The translations under genes were made by a program, and so were the position numbers. Shown here piece by piece: positions 35,082 through 43,039 of a DNA stretch of 64,000 bases (position 1 is the first letter of the stretch; every line of letters begins with the position of its first letter). The DNA is from Chryseobacterium camelliae (GTDB lineage: Bacteria; Bacteroidota; Bacteroidia; Flavobacteriales; Weeksellaceae). The notes below the pieces were generated by a model that saw only the letters and a list, made by a program, of their open reading frames with translations, searched no databases and was not told the DNA's origin. The stretch covers positions 2,945,001-3,009,000 of the forward strand of contig NZ_CP115859.1 of the NCBI RefSeq assembly GCF_027920545.1, read 5' to 3'.

Positions 35082-36665
35082 ATGAATATAAAATTTTTAA
35101 TGCCGTGTCTGCTAATTTCTGCAATGGCATTTTCACAAGCTTCTGTTTCGGGATATGTATATGAAGACAGCAACAAAAATCAGAAGAAAGAGAACAAAGA
35201 AAAAGGAATTGACGGAGTAGCGGTTTCCAATGGAGAGCAGGTTGTTTTAACAGACAAAAACGGGAGATACAGCTTACCGGTTCAGGATGGACAAACGATT
35301 TTTGTCATCAAACCTTCAGGATACATGACTCCGGTAAATGAAAATAATTTACCTCAATATTACTATCAGTACAAACCGAAAGGTTCACCCACAGATTTCA
35401 AATACAAAGGTTCTGCGCCAACCGGAGAGCTTCCGAAAGAGATCAATTTTGCCTTAAATAAGCAAAACGAAAGTAAAAACTTCGACATTTTGGTTTTCGG
35501 AGATCCGCAGCCTTACACAGAAAAACAATTGGATTATTTTAGAAGAGCCATTGTAAATGAAGTGAAGGCAACCAAGAAAAATGCAGTGTTGGGAATCAGT
35601 TTGGGGGATTTGGTAGGAGATAATTTAAGCTTACAAAAACCTTACGCAGATGTGATGAAAGAAATCGGTTTACCTTGGTATAATGTAATGGGTAACCACG
35701 ACATGAATTACGAAGCCAAGGAAGATATGCTTTCAGACGAAACCTTTGAATCCAACTTCGGTCCTGCCAATTATTCTTTCAATTATGGAAACGTACATTT
35801 CATTGTGTTGGATGATATTCTTTACCCGGATCCGAGAGACGGAAAAGGATATTGGGGTGGTTTCCGTGAAGACCAGATGAAATTTGTTGAAAATGATTTG
35901 AAACTGGTTGATAAAAACAAACTGATTGTTGTTTCTTTTCATATTCCGTTGGAGCATAAAAATGAAAATAATTTCAGAAATTCAGACCGTCAGAAATTAT
36001 TTGATTATTTAACGCCTTTCCAGAATGCCTTGATTTTATCGGCTCACACACATATTCAGCAACAACTTTTCTACGGTAAAGCTGCGGGATGGAATGGCTC
36101 CAAAGACCTTCACGAATATAACGTAGGAACCACTTGCGGAGATTGGTGGTCAGGAACTTCAGATGATCTGGGATTGCCGACTTCAACGATGAGAGACGGT
36201 ACGGCAAAAGGATATTCTTTTATCAGTTTCAATGATAATCAATATAAAGTTAAATATAAGACAGCAGGGAAACCGGAAGATTATCAGATTAATTTATATG
36301 TCCCTAAAGTAGTTCCTTATCCGTCTAAAACTTCTGCAAAAATTTTGGCTAATTTCTTTATGGGAAGCAAAAAAGACAAAGTAGAATACAGAATTGACGA
36401 TGAAAAGTGGGAAGCAATGGAATACGATGAAACTGTTGATCCAAATTTTGTAATGTCGGTGTTCAAATGGGATATAACACAAAATCTTTTCCCTGGAAGA
36501 AGACCTTCAAATCCGGAAGTTTCAAGACACATCTGGACGGGAGATTTCTCTAAAAAACTTTCTTTAGGAAAACATAGGGTTGAGGTAAGAGCGACGGATA
36601 TGTATGGAAATCAGTTCTCAACATCACAAGAATTTGAGGTTCAAAACTCAATTCTTATTCCTTAG
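35082..36665 (+). CDS. Exported calcineurin-like metallophosphoesterase
   Basis: A 527-residue protein with signal peptide (AMAFSQA) and three parts. An N-terminal immunoglobulin-like Metallophos_N region (GYVYEDSNKNQKKENKEKGI, GRYSLPV) covers residues ~20-110. The catalytic core has the metal motifs GDPQ, SLGDLVGDN, MGNHDMNYE, SFHIPLEH and SAHTHIQQ. A C-terminal beta domain is from about residue 390. Together with the glycerophosphodiesterase upstream and SusCD, it could hydrolyse phosphodiesters or phosphomonoesters in the periplasm. The substrate is not known. Confidence 0.9.
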   Translation: MNIKFLMPCLLISAMAFSQASVSGYVYEDSNKNQKKENKEKGIDGVAVSNGEQVVLTDKNGRYSLPVQDGQTIFVIKPSGYMTPVNENNLPQYYYQYKPKGSPTDFKYKGSAPTGELPKEINFALNKQNESKNFDILVFGDPQPYTEKQLDYFRRAIVNEVKATKKNAVLGISLGDLVGDNLSLQKPYADVMKEIGLPWYNVMGNHDMNYEAKEDMLSDETFESNFGPANYSFNYGNVHFIVLDDILYPDPRDGKGYWGGFREDQMKFVENDLKLVDKNKLIVVSFHIPLEHKNENNFRNSDRQKLFDYLTPFQNALILSAHTHIQQQLFYGKAAGWNGSKDLHEYNVGTTCGDWWSGTSDDLGLPTSTMRDGTAKGYSFISFNDNQYKVKYKTAGKPEDYQINLYVPKVVPYPSKTSAKILANFFMGSKKDKVEYRIDDEKWEAMEYDETVDPNFVMSVFKWDITQNLFPGRRPSNPEVSRHIWTGDFSKKLSLGKHRVEVRATDMYGNQFSTSQEFEVQNSILIP

Positions 36666-36694
36666 TTTTCATTTTTTACTATACTTTCAAAAGA

Positions 36695-36720
36695 AGCCGG
36701 CTCTTTTTGGGCCGGTTTTA
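36695..36720 (+). terminator. Terminator of the susCD-phosphoesterase operon
   Basis: AGCCGGCTC pairs with GGGCCGGTT over 9 bp (two wobbles) and is followed by TTATTTTG. Confidence 0.75.
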
Positions 36721-36828
36721 TTTTGAATAAACAGGTTGACATTGCTGGTGTAGCGGATGTATACCGGCTTGACTAAAATTTTTTTTATAAAATTTTATCT
36801 TTCATCATGGTTATCCAAATCACTTTTG

Positions 36829-36836
36829 TAAATTTG
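36829..36836 (+). promoter_or_regulatory. -7 promoter box for the SDR gene
   Basis: TAAATTTG matches TAnnTTTG exactly, 24 bp before the chosen ATG. Because it lies inside the longer open frame that begins at 36807, it supports the downstream start. Confidence 0.45.
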
Positions 36837-36860
36837 CTTAAACGAATAAATACTACTATT

Positions 36861-37574
36861 ATGAAGGTAAGCGGAAAAAATGCGATTATCACCGGCGGAG
36901 GAAGAGGATTGGGAAAAGCGGTGGCTTTAGCATTGGCAAATGAAGGAGTAAACATAGGAATTACCGGGCGAAATGAAGAGAATTTAAGAAGTACGGTAGA
37001 AGAGATCAAAAATATCGGGGTGAATGCAGCATATGCTGTTTTTTCTGTTGATCATGAGGAGGACGTGAAATCCGGAATTGAATCTCTGGCAAAACAATTG
37101 GGTGGAGTTGATATTCTGATTAATAATGCAGGAATCGGTGATTTCGGGTCTATCGAAGAAATGCCTTCTGAAACTTGGGAGCAGGTGATTAAAACCAATC
37201 TTTTCGGAGTATATTATGCGGCAAAAGCGGTATATCCGTTCATGAAAACAAAAGGAGAAGGTGATATTGTAAACGTAGCATCAACGGCAGGCTTGAAAGG
37301 AGGACCCAATATGTCGGCTTATGCAGCTTCAAAAGCGGCTGTAGTTTCATTATCACAATCTATGATGGCGGAATGGAGAAAACAAAATATTCGTGTCATC
37401 ACGCTTACACCAAGTACAATTGCATCTGATATGTCGATTCAGGGAGGATTAACAGACGGAAACCCGGATAAAGTACTTCAGCCGGAAGATTTTGCAGAAT
37501 GGGTAAGAGATATCCTGAAAATGAACAGAAGAGCTTTGATCGCGAACGGTTCTATTTTCTCTACCAATCCATAA
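36861..37574 (+). CDS. Short-chain dehydrogenase/reductase (3-ketoacyl-ACP-reductase-like)
   Basis: A 237-residue classical SDR from ATG 36861. The NADP-binding glycine motif TGGGRGLG is at residues 11-18, NNAG at 88-91, and the catalytic Ser141, Tyr154 and Lys158 (SAYAASKAA) are intact. It resembles FabG but has no fatty-acid synthesis neighbours, so it may act on other carbonyl substrates. An in-frame ATG at 36807 is rejected because the promoter box lies downstream of it and the added residues are not family-like. It is monocistronic. Confidence 0.88.
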   Translation: MKVSGKNAIITGGGRGLGKAVALALANEGVNIGITGRNEENLRSTVEEIKNIGVNAAYAVFSVDHEEDVKSGIESLAKQLGGVDILINNAGIGDFGSIEEMPSETWEQVIKTNLFGVYYAAKAVYPFMKTKGEGDIVNVASTAGLKGGPNMSAYAASKAAVVSLSQSMMAEWRKQNIRVITLTPSTIASDMSIQGGLTDGNPDKVLQPEDFAEWVRDILKMNRRALIANGSIFSTNP

Positions 37575-37584
37575 AAAAATAAAG

Positions 37585-37615
37585 TTAGGAATTAAATATT
37601 AGGAATTAGGAATTA
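37585..37615 (+). repeat. Three copies of TTAGGAATTA
   Basis: Exact 10-bp units at 37585, 37599 and 37606, the last two overlapping by three bases. This is an intergenic short repeat, too small for a CRISPR. Confidence 0.6.
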
Positions 37616-37628
37616 GTTTTTAACTGCT

Positions 37629-37653
37629 AGCGGACTTCGGTTCGCTTTTTTTA
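37629..37653 (+). terminator. Terminator after the SDR gene
   Basis: AGCGGAC and GTTCGCT form a 7-bp stem (one wobble) capped by a TTCG tetraloop and followed by T7. Confidence 0.8.
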
Positions 37654-37820
37654 TGCTTATAACTGAGTAGTGTGAAGAATGTAATGATTATAAATATCAA
37701 CTATTATTTGAAGCTGTTTCCCGCTTTCCATTACAATCTTTTTTTCAAAAAGGATTTTCATTGCAATCGGGGCTAGGTTTTTGTCTTTTATTTTTAATGG
37801 ACAGCATAACCGTAAAGTTT

Positions 37821-37840
37821 GTCATTCCGAAGGAATCTAA
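37821..37840 (+). repeat. Intergenic palindromic element
   Basis: GTCATTCCGAAGGAATCTAA contains ATTCC-GAA-GGAAT. I recognise this sequence as a recurrent intergenic repeat in Bacteroidota genomes, from memory; copy number in this genome is unknown. Confidence 0.45.
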
Positions 37841-37957
37841 GCAAAGTTTTACGAAACACCTTTTTAAACTTAAAAACAGATAGTAAGTCCAAAAATCTTT
37901 GCGTTTAAAAAAACATAAATCAAAAAAGTAGTTTTATTTTTGCAACAAATTATTCAC

Positions 37958-38785
37958 ATGCAAAATTATTTAGAATTCGATTTCAAAATTTCTCCGCTCC
38001 AGCCCTGGAACGAAATATTAATGGCAGAGCTTATCGAGATAGGTTTTGACAGTTTTACAGAAGAGCTGGAAGGTATTTTAGGATATATTCAGAAAGACTT
38101 ATTTAATGAAGAAGAATTGAAGGCGCTTCCGCTTTTCCAGAATGAAGAGGTAAAAATCGAATACACTTTCCAGGAAATGCCCAATATTAACTGGAACGAA
38201 GAATGGGAAAAGAATTTCGAACCGATCAATATTGATGATAAAGTATTAATCCGAGCAGAATTCCACGAATCTGTTCCCGGAATGCATGAAATTATCATTC
38301 AGCCTAAAATGTCTTTCGGAACAGGACATCACCCGACGACGCATTTGATGATCCAGCAAATGATGGATATTGATTTCACTGATAAAAAAGTCTTGGATAT
38401 GGGATGCGGAACTTCGGTATTGGCAATTTATGCAAAACAGATCGGAGCCGGAGATACCAAAGCAATAGATATCGACGAATGGTCGGTGGAAAACTCAAAA
38501 GAAAATGCAGTAAGAAACGGCGTTGAGCTGGATATTGAATTGGGAACTGCCGACAATTTAGGCAAAGATCAGTATGACATTATTTTAGCAAACATCAATA
38601 GAAATATTCTGATCTCAGACATTCCAACCTATGTTTCTGTATTGAATGATGGTGGGAAATTATTATTGTCGGGATTGTGCTTCTTTGACGTTGATGATAT
38701 TCTGGAAGTGTGTAAAGAAAACGGTTTAGAGCTTAAAAAACAGCTTCAGAGAGAGGAGTGGGTAAGCCTGCTTCTTGAAAAATAA
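37958..38785 (+). CDS. prmA: Ribosomal protein L11 methyltransferase
   Basis: A 275-residue SAM-dependent enzyme that methylates ribosomal protein L11. The N-terminal L11-recognition domain (residues ~1-110) has INWNEEWEKNFEPI. The methyltransferase core has KMSFGTGHHPTTHLMIQ, the SAM motif VLDMGCGTSVLAIYAKQIGA, and the catalytic-region motif DIILANINRNILI typical of PrmA. The ATG at 37958 is chosen over an upstream TTG that overlaps the promoter box. It is followed by an SH3-like exported protein. Confidence 0.95.
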   Translation: MQNYLEFDFKISPLQPWNEILMAELIEIGFDSFTEELEGILGYIQKDLFNEEELKALPLFQNEEVKIEYTFQEMPNINWNEEWEKNFEPINIDDKVLIRAEFHESVPGMHEIIIQPKMSFGTGHHPTTHLMIQQMMDIDFTDKKVLDMGCGTSVLAIYAKQIGAGDTKAIDIDEWSVENSKENAVRNGVELDIELGTADNLGKDQYDIILANINRNILISDIPTYVSVLNDGGKLLLSGLCFFDVDDILEVCKENGLELKKQLQREEWVSLLLEK

Positions 38786-38801
38786 ATCACCAAATATTAA
38801 T

Positions 38802-39644
38802 ATGAAAACTTATTTAACCGCTTTACTGGTATTGATCATTCAGGTTTTATCGGCACAGGAGGAAAATGCGGTCTATGCTCACGGAATTTTCCATTTTGAT
38901 GATAATAAACCTCAAAAAATATTCACCGACAGAACGAGAGTAAGATTGGATCCCAACCTTGACGCTCAAATTTTAGATTCTCTGCAAACCAATCAGCAAG
39001 TTCTCATTCTTAAAAAGGAAGAAGCCGTTCTTCAACTGGGAGAAAGAAGTGCCAATTGGTATAAAATTTCTTACCAAAAGGGGGATAAAGCTTCCGAAGG
39101 TTATGTTTGGGGCGGAAACCTTTGTGTAGGATACAGAAACAAGAATGGCTATGATTTCCTGTTCGGATTAACGAAAACGATCAAGAAAAAAGATAAAAAA
39201 TATAACCAGGATTATGATCAAAACATTGCCAGTATAAAAGTACTGGAAAACAATGTATTGATTGATGAGGTTTCTTTTGACACAGGTTCCGGCGAAAGTC
39301 TGAGCTATAGTACATTTAACATTGAAAGCAATCATAAGCTGCAAAACGTAGAACTGACTTTGAAAGCCATGGTTTCCGGTGAAGCGTGTGGAATTGCAAG
39401 CTACGATCAGTATGTTCTTTTTAAAGATAAAAAACTGGTTGCTCTTCCCCAGCTCATGAATGTTGGTGATGCAGATGTCTATTATCACAGCGAAGAATTT
39501 ATTTTCCCTAACGATAAAGGAGGAATCCCCAATGCTTTTGTTTTTAAAATGGAAGAAATGGAAAAGGATGACAAAGATCGTGAAAAAAAGAAAAAAGCTT
39601 CAAAAACCTATCTCTGGGATGGAAGTTCTTATAAACTGAAATAA
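38802..39644 (+). CDS. Exported SH3-like domain protein
   Basis: From ATG 38802 (16 bp after prmA) a 280-residue protein begins with signal peptide MKTYLTALLVLIIQVLSAQ. Residues ~30-110 look like a bacterial SH3 (SH3b) fold: RTRVRLDPNLDAQILDSLQT, then NWYKISYQKGDKASEGYVWG. The rest (residues 120-280) is beta-rich and ends in a lysine-rich stretch. A wall-binding or sensor role is possible. The in-frame ATG at 38775 overlaps prmA and precedes the signal peptide, so it is rejected. Confidence 0.82.
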   Translation: MKTYLTALLVLIIQVLSAQEENAVYAHGIFHFDDNKPQKIFTDRTRVRLDPNLDAQILDSLQTNQQVLILKKEEAVLQLGERSANWYKISYQKGDKASEGYVWGGNLCVGYRNKNGYDFLFGLTKTIKKKDKKYNQDYDQNIASIKVLENNVLIDEVSFDTGSGESLSYSTFNIESNHKLQNVELTLKAMVSGEACGIASYDQYVLFKDKKLVALPQLMNVGDADVYYHSEEFIFPNDKGGIPNAFVFKMEEMEKDDKDREKKKKASKTYLWDGSSYKLK

Positions 39645-40025
39645 TACGTTAATAATAAATATTAGACCACTGTATATTTTTACGGTGGTTTTTTAATTTT
39701 TATATAATGACAAAATAATATTTTGTTGTTAATGCAATGGCTCTATAATAGAGCTTATTGTATCTATGGAAATCGAATATAGTTCCCAATAATAATGGTA
39801 TTTCTACATCTTTTTTAGAATTCTTAATTAGGTGGTTTGAATTGAGTACTGTCTGTTATATAAAATTAAAAAGTTGCTGAATAATTCGGCATAATAAATT
39901 ATCCTGGATTAGAATATCTTAGTAGTGTATACCCACGTATGATTAAGATTATTATGACATAGTTGATGGTTTCAAAACATTACAATATCAGATAGTAACC
40001 AATTTAAAAATTTTATTATGAAGAG
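39645..40025. other. Intergenic region before the IS21 element
   Basis: This 381-bp AT-rich gap contains the terminator at 39666 and no open frame worth reporting. It is the left boundary of the accessory island. Confidence 0.5.
39666..39693 (+). terminator. Terminator after the SH3-like gene
   Basis: ACCACTGTA and TACGGTGGT form a 9-bp stem (one wobble) with a 6-nt loop, then T6. Confidence 0.8.
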
Positions 40026-40170
40026 TGTAGAATCCTTCAAAATTGACCATCTTAATCCTGCGAAAGTGACCAGTTGATTCCTGAGCAAATTGACCAGGGT
40101 ATTCCTGCTCAAATTGACCACCCAAAAAAGTCAGAAAACGTGTCTTGAATAACTTAGCCAAAAAATACCA

Positions 40171-41730
40171 ATGGCTAACAAAAGAATAGACATGTTGAAC
40201 ATCAAACAATTATTACGATTATACACCCAGGGAGTAAGTAAATTGCAGATAAGCAAACAACTGGGTATCTCACGCAATACTGCCAAAAAGTATATTAGCC
40301 TGTTCCATGAACACCAACTTACATATGATGAGTTGATAGAGTTGAGTGATGAAGATTTAGATGATTTATTCGAGACTCCGCCAACCGATATAAGGGATAA
40401 GGACAGTATCAAAAAACAACTTGAATCGCTGTTTCCTTACATATCCAAAGAACTAAAACGTGTTGGGGTTACCCGTTATCTGCTATGGGAAGAATACATA
40501 GATAAATATCCTTCAGGCTACCAATATTCCCGTTTTTGTCATCATTACAGGGAATGGTGTAAAAAGGTAAACCCTTCCATGCATATTGAACATAAGGCTG
40601 GGGATAAACTTTTTGTGGATTATACTGGGAAAAAGCTTCACATTATTGATAAAGAAACAGGAGAACAACAGGAAGTTGAAGTCTTCGTATCTATACTTGG
40701 CGCCAGTGGTATGACCTTCGTAGAAGCTACAAGGACCCAGGGGAAAGAAGATTTTCTTGGAAGCCTTACCAAAGCCCTGCATTATTATGGAGGAGTTCCC
40801 GCAGCTATTGTTACCGATAACCTGCGTACAGCCGTAAAAAAGAGCCATAAGTACGAACCTGTCATCACTGATTCCCTCCTGGATTTTGCTTCGCACTATA
40901 GTACCACAATACTTCCCACGCGTACCTACCATCCTAAGGACAAGGCTTTGGTTGAGAATGCGGTACGTATTGTTTATACCCGCATTTTTGCTCCATTGCG
41001 TAAAGATCACTTCTTTAGCCTGGAAGCATTGAACAAAGCTATAGAAAACCTTCTGGAGGGATATAATGAAGCTCCCATGAAAAGAAAGAAGTATTCCAGG
41101 GCTGACGTTTTCCGTGAGGTTGAAAAACATGCATTATCCCCACTACCGGCTATGGTGTACCAGCTCAAGCATTCTGTACGTGCCACTGTTCATAAGACCA
41201 GCCATGTATATTTAAGCAAAGACAAACATTATTACAGTGTTCCGTTCAGCTATATTGGTAAAAAAGTAAACATTATTTTTAGTAAAAACACAGTCGAAAT
41301 TTACTATGATCAGCGCAGAATAGCATTCCATAACAGAGTCCTGGCCAAATATCAGTATACAACTGTTAAAGAGCATATGCCTTCATCTTATCAGTTTATG
41401 ACGGAATGGAATCCCTCCCGGTTTATCTCTTGGGGAAGGTCTGTCGGAGAATATTGTGAACAGTACATCATCAAAATCCTGGAAAAGAAACAGCATCCTG
41501 AGCAGTCCTATAAAACCTGCCTGGGAATCCTTTCATTATCAAAAAAGATTGGCAACATAAGACTTGACAATGCCTGTAAAAGAGCATTGGGATATGAAAA
41601 ATACAGCCTTGCCATGATTAAAAGCATCTTGGAAAGAGGACTGGATAATCTCACCGATGACGATGCATTTTTTGAAGAAAAGAAACTGCCTAAACACAAA
41701 AATATAAGGGGCGGAAAATACTATCAGTAA
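40171..41730 (+). CDS. istA: IS21-family transposase IstA
   Basis: A 519-residue DDE transposase. The N-terminal helix-turn-helix (residues ~8-45, LRLYTQGVSKLQISKQLGIS) is followed by the rve integrase core beginning near AGDKLFVDYTGKKL, with IVTDNLRTAV supplying the second aspartate and the glutamate in KDKALVENAVRIVYTR. The C-terminal region binds the multiple terminal repeats. No frameshift or stop is seen, so it is probably active. istB follows 41 bp downstream. Confidence 0.94.
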   Translation: MANKRIDMLNIKQLLRLYTQGVSKLQISKQLGISRNTAKKYISLFHEHQLTYDELIELSDEDLDDLFETPPTDIRDKDSIKKQLESLFPYISKELKRVGVTRYLLWEEYIDKYPSGYQYSRFCHHYREWCKKVNPSMHIEHKAGDKLFVDYTGKKLHIIDKETGEQQEVEVFVSILGASGMTFVEATRTQGKEDFLGSLTKALHYYGGVPAAIVTDNLRTAVKKSHKYEPVITDSLLDFASHYSTTILPTRTYHPKDKALVENAVRIVYTRIFAPLRKDHFFSLEALNKAIENLLEGYNEAPMKRKKYSRADVFREVEKHALSPLPAMVYQLKHSVRATVHKTSHVYLSKDKHYYSVPFSYIGKKVNIIFSKNTVEIYYDQRRIAFHNRVLAKYQYTTVKEHMPSSYQFMTEWNPSRFISWGRSVGEYCEQYIIKILEKKQHPEQSYKTCLGILSLSKKIGNIRLDNACKRALGYEKYSLAMIKSILERGLDNLTDDDAFFEEKKLPKHKNIRGGKYYQ

Positions 41731-41771
41731 TACCTACAATCATTAACAATTAAATCATTAATACAAAACCT

Positions 41772-42515
41772 ATGAATCAGGCAACATTAGAAAAAATGAA
41801 ACATTTAAAGCTCTACGGAATGCACAGAGCTTTTTCCACAACAATGGAAACAGGAAGTATCTCTTATACCAACGATGAACTTATTGCCTACTTGATTGAA
41901 TCCGAGTATGACGACAGGGAAAGCAGAAAGGTTGAGCGGTTAATCACTTCTGCCAGATTCAGGTACAGGGCATTTATGGAAGAGATTACAGCATCTTCTT
42001 CCAGGAATATTGATAAGAATACCATTGGAAGGTTATCTTCCTGCGATTTTATCTCGCAGAAACAGAATATTCTTATTACAGGATCAACAGGAGTTGGTAA
42101 AAGTTTTATAGCAACTGCCATAGGCTACAAAGCCTGTACAATGGGATATAAAGTCATGTACTTCAGCATCAACAAACTCTTCTCAAAGCTTAAAATGGCT
42201 AAGGCAGACGGATCTTATCTTAAAGAGATTGACCGTATAGAAAAGCAGGACCTTATTATTCTTGATGATTTTGGATTGCAATCCCTGGATAATTTGAAAA
42301 GACAGGATTTTATGGAGATCATTGAAGACAGGCACGGAAAACGCTCCACTATTATTGCTTCGCAACTTCCCGTAAGTGTATGGCATGAAGTAATTGCGGA
42401 ACAAACAATAGCCGATGCAATCCTTGACAGAATGGTACATAACTCCCTGAGAATAGACCTTAAAGGGGAATCTATGAGAAGGAAAAAAGCTGATCAGAAA
42501 ATCAGCTCAGAATAA
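41772..42515 (+). CDS. istB: IS21-family helper ATPase IstB
   Basis: A 247-residue DnaA/DnaC-like AAA+ ATPase that helps IstA select target DNA. Walker A is GSTGVGKS at residues 104-111 and Walker B is LIILDDFG. The conserved sensor region FMEIIEDRHGKRSTIIASQL is intact, as is the C-terminal ILDRMVHNSLRIDLKGESMR. Its 3' end is also found, in pieces, in two IS remnants at 54.1 and 56.8 kb. Confidence 0.94.
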   Translation: MNQATLEKMKHLKLYGMHRAFSTTMETGSISYTNDELIAYLIESEYDDRESRKVERLITSARFRYRAFMEEITASSSRNIDKNTIGRLSSCDFISQKQNILITGSTGVGKSFIATAIGYKACTMGYKVMYFSINKLFSKLKMAKADGSYLKEIDRIEKQDLIILDDFGLQSLDNLKRQDFMEIIEDRHGKRSTIIASQLPVSVWHEVIAEQTIADAILDRMVHNSLRIDLKGESMRRKKADQKISSE

Positions 42516-42742
42516 AGATTTATTTTATATTTTTAAACCATCTTTTAGACACCGTTTTTGACTTCATTCTTAGTGGTCAATTTAATCAGGAATTAGGTGG
42601 TCAATTTATCTGGAATATACATGTAGTAACATAAGTGTAATATTTCACATATTAAATGATTGATTACCAATGGTTTATTAAAAACAAATGGCAGATTGGA
42701 TTTTAGTCACTTTTTAATACCCAGAAATTAGTTTATAAATCT

Positions 42743-43039
42743 TTATTTTCTGATATAAATTCCATCAGAATTTTTTATTATTTCTGAAGTTTTGTGCTTG
42801 CTTCTTATGTAAAGAGGCTCTGCATCTTCATCTGAAATACATAAAAAAATTGTGCTGTCAAAAATAGGTTCATTTATGACTATTGTCCATAAAGCTAATT
42901 TCATGTTTTTAGGTACTGTAATTTCTTTTTCAGCACTAAAATTTATTTTTTCAATATTTTTTTCGTTAAAAAATTCTCCCTGCAAATCTTTTAATATAAT
43001 CTTTGCTTTTTCTAATATTTTTTTCTCTGTATTTTTCAT
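42743..43039 (-). CDS. Small protein, candidate immunity to the metallopeptidase toxin
   Basis: A 98-residue soluble protein with a charged helical start (KKILEKAKIILKDLQGEFF) and a beta-rich rest (LALWTIVINEPIF, STIFLCISDEDAEPLYI). Its ATG overlaps the last bases of the toxin gene (ATGA), the typical toxin-immunity coupling. The family is not recognised. It would be the cytoplasmic inhibitor of the zincin toxin. Confidence 0.75.
   Translation of the reverse strand: MKNTEKKILEKAKIILKDLQGEFFNEKNIEKINFSAEKEITVPKNMKLALWTIVINEPIFDSTIFLCISDEDAEPLYIRSKHKTSEIIKNSDGIYIRK

Larger units (their letters stand above)
37575..37957. other. Intergenic region with short repeats
   Basis: This 383-bp gap has no gene. 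It holds three near-tandem TTAGGAATTA units, a TTCG-loop terminator, a palindromic GTCATTCCGAAGGAATCTAA element and, at 37935-37942, a TATTTTTG promoter box for prmA. Confidence 0.6.
40026..42621 (+). mobile_element. Complete IS21-family insertion sequence
   Basis: The element has istA and istB in the standard order and related ends. Left TGTAGAATCC and right (complement) TGTATATTCC both lead into AAATTGACCA, and several further TTGACCA units repeat inward at both ends, as expected for IstA-binding multiple repeats. The right-end sequence recurs at two further places in this window, which supports TGTA as the outer terminus. I find no convincing target-site duplication next to these ends, but a TGTAG lies at both junctions (40026-40030 and 42622-42626), so the exact left boundary could be 5 bp to the right. 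Confidence 0.88.

Noticed and set aside
37585..37615. CRISPR-like array
   Set aside because: Only three 10-bp units, overlapping in part and without spacers of equal length.
40513..41130. Long open frame opposite istA (205 codons)
   Set aside because: It is antisense to a clear transposase gene with strong motifs. The same applies to long antisense frames in vgrG (10661-11260) and tssH (6911-7363).
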